Origin: an uncultured Caulobacteraceae bacterium
Lineage (GTDB): Bacteria > Pseudomonadota > Alphaproteobacteria > Caulobacterales > TH1-2
Direction of reading: 5' to 3'
NCBI GenBank assembly: GCA_937967425.1
Contig: CALBST010000142.1
Coordinates: 1-20,219, forward strand
Length of the DNA stretch: 20,219 bases
Shown: positions 16,790-20,219 of the stretch, one piece after another
Position numbering within the stretch: the first letter of the stretch is position 1
Layout of the letters: each line of letters starts with the position of its first letter
The notes under the pieces: model-generated
The model's input: only the letters and a program-made list of their open reading frames with translations
Database searches by the model: none
Told to the model about the DNA's origin: nothing
Translations under genes and position numbers: made by a program

Positions 16790-16943
16790 CTCATTGCAAT
16801 TTCGTCATCCTGGGGCGTCGGCGCCACTGTTTTGGGCTGTCATCTCTGACTTCTTGGTTATCCGCACGTCGAAACCTTGCCTCATTTCGCGGGCACAGCC
16901 ATGAAGTGTAACGGGAACGTTCGTTTCCGGGGAGTGCTGACGT
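16790..16943. promoter_or_regulatory. Divergent intergenic region between glnD and the small membrane protein gene
   Basis: These 154 nt must hold the start signals for the glnD cluster (minus) and for the plus-strand gene. I see no strong match to the alphaproteobacterial consensus on either strand. A small stem-loop (CGGGAA/TTTCCG, 16912-16929, loop CGTTCG) ends directly at the GGGGAG ribosome binding site of the plus-strand gene and could limit its translation. Confidence 0.4.
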
Positions 16944-17288
16944 ATGCGCAAAAGCGGCAAGACCATCCGCCTCAATCCGGTGGACGATGATCATGTCACC
17001 GATCATCCAGCCCGTGCCGGCCTTGAAGCGATCATGGACCAGAAGCTCTTCGCGCAGCGCATCAAGAGCGAGCGCTCCTCGGCTTACTGGTTTGCCGCTT
17101 CGCTCTGGGGCGTCACCGGCCTCGTGCTCGGCGGCATTCTCGGCGCCTACATGATGTTCGTGGCGATGGACTCGTCCTTGCCGCTGGCATCTGAAGCGGT
17201 GTCGCGCGGCATGGCGGTCGAGCAGGCGCGCCAGCGTGTTGATGAGCGCGATCCGGCGCTTAGGGATCCTGCTGAGAGACAGCCTTAA
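16944..17288 (+). CDS. Small membrane protein of unknown function
   Basis: A 114-residue protein that I do not recognise. A polar, charged N-terminus (1-45) is followed by one hydrophobic helix (about 47-75, [20 protein letters not shown]) and a polar, charged C-terminus. That is the layout of a single-pass membrane protein; the positive residues before the helix suggest the N-terminus stays in the cytoplasm. The ATG at 16944 has GGGGAG 9 nt upstream. It is the only gene on this strand between 1 and 20022, and it runs 29 nt into the 3' end of mutS from the opposite side. A perfect 9-bp hairpin starts 6 nt after its stop. The clear ribosome binding site and helix argue that it is real. Confidence 0.8.
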   Translation: MRKSGKTIRLNPVDDDHVTDHPARAGLEAIMDQKLFAQRIKSERSSAYWFAASLWGVTGLVLGGILGAYMMFVAMDSSLPLASEAVSRGMAVEQARQRVDERDPALRDPAERQP

Positions 17289-19926
17289 GCTTGTAAAGAA
17301 GCTCAAGAGCTTCTTTCGGCGACAAGTGATCTGGATTGATATCGCTAAGCGTTGCTTCCAGCGCTGACGGCGCATGTTCTTCCATCACCTGAGCGAACAG
17401 CGGCAGGTCCTCGGCGATCTCCACGCGCGTCGAGCCGCCGCTCGTTTCGAGGCGCTGCAGCACAGCCTTCGCGCGCTCGACAGCGGACTTAGGGAGCCCC
17501 GCCAGCTTCGCGACCTGAATGCCGTAGGAGCGATCGGCGGCGCCGGGCGCGACTTCGTGCAAAAAGACGAGATCGCCTTTCCATTCCTTGGCGCGCAGAT
17601 GCGCGTTGGCGCCGGCTTCCAGTTTGTCGGCTAGGCGCGTCAGCTCATGATAGTGCGTGGCGAAAACGGCGCGGCACTTGTTGCCTTCGTGCAGATGCTC
17701 GGCCACCGCCCAGGCGATGGCGAGGCCATCGAAGGTCGCCGTGCCGCGGCCGATTTCATCGAGCACGACGAGTGCGCGCGAGCCGGCTTGGTTCAGGATC
17801 GCGGCGGTCTCGACCATCTCGGTCATGAAAGTGGAGCGGCCGCGCGCCAGATCATCGGAGGCGCCGACGCGGGCGAAGACACGATCGACAATGCCGAGGC
17901 GAAGCTTGCGCGCGGGAACATAGGCGCCGGCCTGCGCGAGAATGGCGAGGAGCGCGATCTGGCGCAGATAGGTGCTCTTGCCCGCCATGTTCGGCCCGGT
18001 AACGACCAACAAGCGCGGGCCGGATTTTCCTTCGGCGTCGAGGCGTGCGTCGTTCGGAGTAAAGCCCTGACCGTCGCGGCGGACGCCCTCTTCCACCACC
18101 GGATGGCGCGCACCTTCCGCCAGAAGCGCTAAGGTTTCATCGATCTCCGGTCGCGTCGCTTGGGTTTCCTCGGCCCACGCGGCCATGCCCGCGGCGACAT
18201 CGAGTGATGCGAGCGCCTCCGCGGCCGCACGGATCGGCGCTTCGATGGCGGCGGCGCGCGCGGCGAAATCCTTGAACAGCGCAAGCTCGCGCGCGAGCGA
18301 GGCTTCGCCGGCGCGAGAGATTTTGGCGTCGAGTTCCGCAAGCTCCGTCGTCGTGAAGCGGACCGAGCCGGCATTGGTTTGACGATGGATGAAGCGCGCG
18401 TTGAGTGGCGGCGCCATCAAGGCCTCGGCCTGCTTCGTCGTCGCGTCGATGTGATAGCCGAGCACATTGTTGTGCTTGAGCTTGAGGCCGGCGATGCCGG
18501 TCTCTTCGGCGTAGCTGGCTTGGAGGGCGGCGATGACTTTGCGGCTGTCGTCACGGAGCGCGCGGGCGTCATCGAGCGTCGCGTCATAGCCGGCGGCGAT
18601 GAAGCCGCCGTCGCGTGCAAGCAGCGGCAGATCAGGCGCCAGGGCGCGGGTCAGCGTCTGTGCGAGCGCTGCGCTTTCGGCGTGAGCGCTAAGTGACAGC
18701 GCCGCGCAGGCGCGGGAGATTTCCGCCGGCGCCTCGGTTGAAAGGCCAAGGCAGCGCGCGGCGGCGCGATCACCAGCGATGAGACCATCGCGTAAGCTGG
18801 CGAGATCACGCGGGCCGCCGCGGCCGAGCGCAAGCCGCGTCAAGGCGCGCGCGAGATCGCCCGCGGCGCGGAGCTCCTCGCGGACACCGTCGCGGCGATC
18901 GCGGGCGTCGAGGAAGAATTGCACGGCGTCGAGACGGGCATTGATCGCGGCAACGTCCGTCAACGGGCGCGAGATGCGCTCGGCCAGCATGCGCCCGCCG
19001 GCGGATGTGACGGTGCGGTCGACGCAGGCAAGAAGCGAGCCTTCCCTGCCCCCGCGCACGGAACGCTCGATCTCCAGCGCCGCGCGGGTGGCGGCATCGA
19101 TGGCCATGAACGCACGTTCGGCGTTGCGGCGCGGCGGCATGAGGCGCGGCGCCGCGCCGGCCTGCGTCAGCTCGATGTAATCGAGCAGCAGGCCCATGGC
19201 GCTGAGCTCGACATTGCTGAAGTCGCCGAAGGCATCAAGCGCGGCGACTTCGAACGCTGCCTTGATCCGGCGCGCGGCTGCCTTGGCATCTGCTTTGACG
19301 GCGGGGCGGATGGTCAGCGCGGCGCCTGTGATGCGCGCGGCTTCGTTGACATGCTGAGCGTCAGCATCCGTCACGAGCAGCTCCGCGGGCGAAAGTGCGG
19401 CGATCTCTTCTTCGGCTTCGTGATGCTTGAACGATCGCGTTTCGAACGCGCCGGTTGAAACATCGGCCCACGCGATCGCGGCGCCTTCGCCGCTGAACGC
19501 TACGGCCGCAAGCCGGTTGGCGGCGCGCGCGTCAAGCAGCCCCTCTTCCGTCAGCGTGCCCGGCGTGACGACGCGGACGACGCCGCGCTGCACGATCGAC
19601 TTGCCGCCGCGCTTCTTCGCCTCCGCTGGATCTTCAAGCTGTTCGCAGACGGCGACCTTGTGGCCGGCGCGAATGAGTTTCGAGAGATAGTTTTCCGCCT
19701 GGTGCCACGGCACGCCGGCCATCGGTATCGGTTCGCCGCCGTGTTGCCCGCGCTTGGTAAGCGTGATGCCGACAGCCGCGGAAGCTTTCTCGGCGTCCTC
19801 GAAGAACAGCTCGTAGAAATCACCCATGCGAAAGAAGAGCAGCGCGTCGGGGTGCTCTGCTTTGGCGGCGAGATACTGCGCCATGAACGGCGTCACTTTC
19901 GGCGCCGGGTGAGAGGAATCAGCCAC
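17260..19926 (-). CDS. mutS: DNA mismatch repair ATPase MutS
   Basis: Recognises mismatches and starts repair with MutL. The 888-residue protein has the domain I mismatch-contacting motif F37-Y38-E39 ([13 protein letters not shown]). Connector, lever and clamp domains fill the middle (clamp near [15 protein letters not shown]). The ATPase has Walker [15 protein letters not shown] (near residue 645), Walker [13 protein letters not shown] and the FATHYHEL segment. A C-terminal tail with an [15 protein letters not shown] helix, typical of MutS tetramerisation tails, ends the protein. The start is a GTG at 19926 preceded by AAGGGGG with close spacing. The last 29 nt overlap the convergent small membrane protein gene. 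Confidence 0.98.
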   Translation of the reverse strand: MADSSHPAPKVTPFMAQYLAAKAEHPDALLFFRMGDFYELFFEDAEKASAAVGITLTKRGQHGGEPIPMAGVPWHQAENYLSKLIRAGHKVAVCEQLEDPAEAKKRGGKSIVQRGVVRVVTPGTLTEEGLLDARAANRLAAVAFSGEGAAIAWADVSTGAFETRSFKHHEAEEEIAALSPAELLVTDADAQHVNEAARITGAALTIRPAVKADAKAAARRIKAAFEVAALDAFGDFSNVELSAMGLLLDYIELTQAGAAPRLMPPRRNAERAFMAIDAATRAALEIERSVRGGREGSLLACVDRTVTSAGGRMLAERISRPLTDVAAINARLDAVQFFLDARDRRDGVREELRAAGDLARALTRLALGRGGPRDLASLRDGLIAGDRAAARCLGLSTEAPAEISRACAALSLSAHAESAALAQTLTRALAPDLPLLARDGGFIAAGYDATLDDARALRDDSRKVIAALQASYAEETGIAGLKLKHNNVLGYHIDATTKQAEALMAPPLNARFIHRQTNAGSVRFTTTELAELDAKISRAGEASLARELALFKDFAARAAAIEAPIRAAAEALASLDVAAGMAAWAEETQATRPEIDETLALLAEGARHPVVEEGVRRDGQGFTPNDARLDAEGKSGPRLLVVTGPNMAGKSTYLRQIALLAILAQAGAYVPARKLRLGIVDRVFARVGASDDLARGRSTFMTEMVETAAILNQAGSRALVVLDEIGRGTATFDGLAIAWAVAEHLHEGNKCRAVFATHYHELTRLADKLEAGANAHLRAKEWKGDLVFLHEVAPGAADRSYGIQVAKLAGLPKSAVERAKAVLQRLETSGGSTRVEIAEDLPLFAQVMEEHAPSALEATLSDINPDHLSPKEALELLYKLKAVSQQDP
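17295..17316 (+). terminator. Perfect 9-bp hairpin after the small membrane protein gene, inside mutS
   Basis: AAAGAAGCT and AGCTTCTTT are exact reverse complements with a CAAG loop. It begins 6 nt after the plus-strand stop codon and its 3' arm ends in TTCTTT, so it could act as an intrinsic terminator for the plus-strand gene. It lies wholly in mutS coding sequence (the ELLYKLK segment). The stem is AT-rich for this genome. Confidence 0.45.
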
Positions 19927-19949
19927 GAGCCCCCTTTAGCGGGTCGGGC

Positions 19950-19971
19950 GACGGACTTCCATTGACGGACT
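19950..19971 (+). repeat. Direct repeat at the malic enzyme promoter
   Basis: GACGGACT occurs at 19950-19957 and 19964-19971, a 14-nt period. The second copy overlaps the proposed -35 box. It may be a regulator binding site or chance. Confidence 0.4.
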
Positions 19972-19989
19972 GACCCTCAAAGCTAGGGT
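19962..19989 (+). promoter_or_regulatory. Promoter for the malic enzyme gene
   Basis: TTGACGG (19962-19968) is followed after 13 nt by GCTAGGGT (19982-19989). This fits the Caulobacter housekeeping pattern TTGACGS-N10-14-GCTANAWC in the -35 box, the spacing and the first four -10 bases. Transcription would begin about 25 nt before the ATG at 20023. A 5-bp inverted repeat ACCCT/AGGGT (19973-19989) overlaps the -10 region. Confidence 0.5.
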
Positions 19990-20022
19990 GCGGCTCAAAT
20001 CTCCGCACATCTCGCGAGCCCC

Positions 20023-20219
20023 ATGCCCGACTCCAAAAAAACGTTCACCGATGCCGAGGCGCTTGACTTCCACAAGCACCCAACGCCGGGGAAAATCTCG
20101 ATCCTGCCGACCAAACCGATGGCGACGCAGCGTGATCTCTCGCTGGCGTACTCGCCGGGTGTTGCGGTTCCTGTGAAGGCCATCGCCGACGATCCGGACC
20201 TCGCCTACGATTATACCTC
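20023..20219 (+). CDS. NADP-dependent malic enzyme, N-terminal part (runs off right edge)
   Basis: Sixty-five codons are present. The product begins MPDSKKTFTDAEALDFHKHP and has GKISILPTKPMATQRDLSLAYSPGV-like sequence followed by AVPVKAIADDP, the signature N-terminus of bacterial malic enzymes of the MaeB type, which convert malate to pyruvate and CO2. In Alphaproteobacteria such proteins usually carry a C-terminal phosphotransacetylase-like domain, which cannot be checked here. The Shine-Dalgarno is weak (GCGAGC). It is divergent from mutS, sharing a 96-nt intergenic region. Confidence 0.92.
   Translation, partial: MPDSKKTFTDAEALDFHKHPTPGKISILPTKPMATQRDLSLAYSPGVAVPVKAIADDPDLAYDYT

Noticed and set aside
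16800..16880. A 26-codon frame upstream of glnD on the minus strand (begins MRQGFDVRITKK)
   Set aside because: It has no ribosome binding site, no biased residue such as Gln that would suggest a leader peptide, and no visible structure linked to glnD.
16877..16905. Possible plus-strand promoter TTGCCTC-N14-GCCATGAA before the small membrane protein
   Set aside because: Both boxes match the alphaproteobacterial consensus poorly; it is not better than chance by eye.
16791..17375. Minus-strand open frame of 194 codons between mutS and glnD
   Set aside because: It overlaps the end of mutS and is antisense to the small membrane protein, which has a better ribosome binding site and a real hydrophobic helix; this frame is Arg-rich with no domain.
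1..20219. Mobile elements, CRISPR arrays, tRNA or rRNA genes, defence or toxin systems
   Set aside because: No inverted-repeat-bounded transposase, spaced repeat array, cloverleaf or rRNA-like sequence was seen; gene order and composition are uniform core genome.

Overview
This 20.2 kb window is a compact, GC-rich housekeeping region, and everything about it points to an alphaproteobacterium, most likely in or near the Caulobacterales/Hyphomonadaceae. The reasons are the gene order (glnD-murJ-trpS ... fur-miaB-phoH-ybeY-corC-lnt-HTH-metK), a Fur protein without the usual C-terminal cysteine pairs, Alphaproteobacteria-type Nfu and TsaB proteins, and a promoter before the malic enzyme gene that resembles the Caulobacter housekeeping consensus (TTGACGS-N10-14-GCTANAWC). 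The genus assignment is inference. I see no rRNA, tRNA, CRISPR array, insertion sequence, integrase or other sign of recent transfer.

Layout. From 16789 down to the left edge, seventeen genes lie on the minus strand, mostly with gaps under 65 nt or with ATGA-type overlaps: glnD, murJ, trpS, a universal-stress-like protein, nfu, tsaB, rimI, fur, miaB, phoH, ybeY, corC/ybeX, lnt, an XRE-type regulator, metK, an O-methyltransferase and the N-terminal part of a secreted S41-peptidase-like protein. Between glnD and mutS a small one-helix membrane protein is encoded on the plus strand (16944-17288); it converges on and overlaps the 3' end of mutS (17260-19926, minus). At the right edge the first 65 codons of a malic enzyme gene start on the plus strand at 20023, divergently from mutS.

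Functional themes are nitrogen sensing (glnD), cell envelope (murJ, lnt, corC), translation and tRNA/rRNA quality (trpS, tsaB, miaB, ybeY, rimI, phoH), Fe-S supply and iron control (nfu for Fe-S proteins such as MiaB, fur for iron), SAM supply and use (metK next to a methyltransferase and near the radical-SAM enzyme MiaB), and DNA mismatch repair (mutS).

The most interesting signal is not a listed ORF. In the 111-nt gap between murJ and trpS lies a 12-codon reading frame (12269-12307, minus) reading MNTRTYLWRWRA, with two Trp codons just before its stop. It is embedded in perfect inverted repeats and alternative pairings, one of which can cover the trpS Shine-Dalgarno. This looks like a tryptophan-sensing leader peptide controlling tryptophanyl-tRNA synthetase. 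A second, weaker candidate is the 86-nt metK leader, where a terminator-like hairpin and a pairing with the metK Shine-Dalgarno exclude each other. The rest is ordinary core genome.
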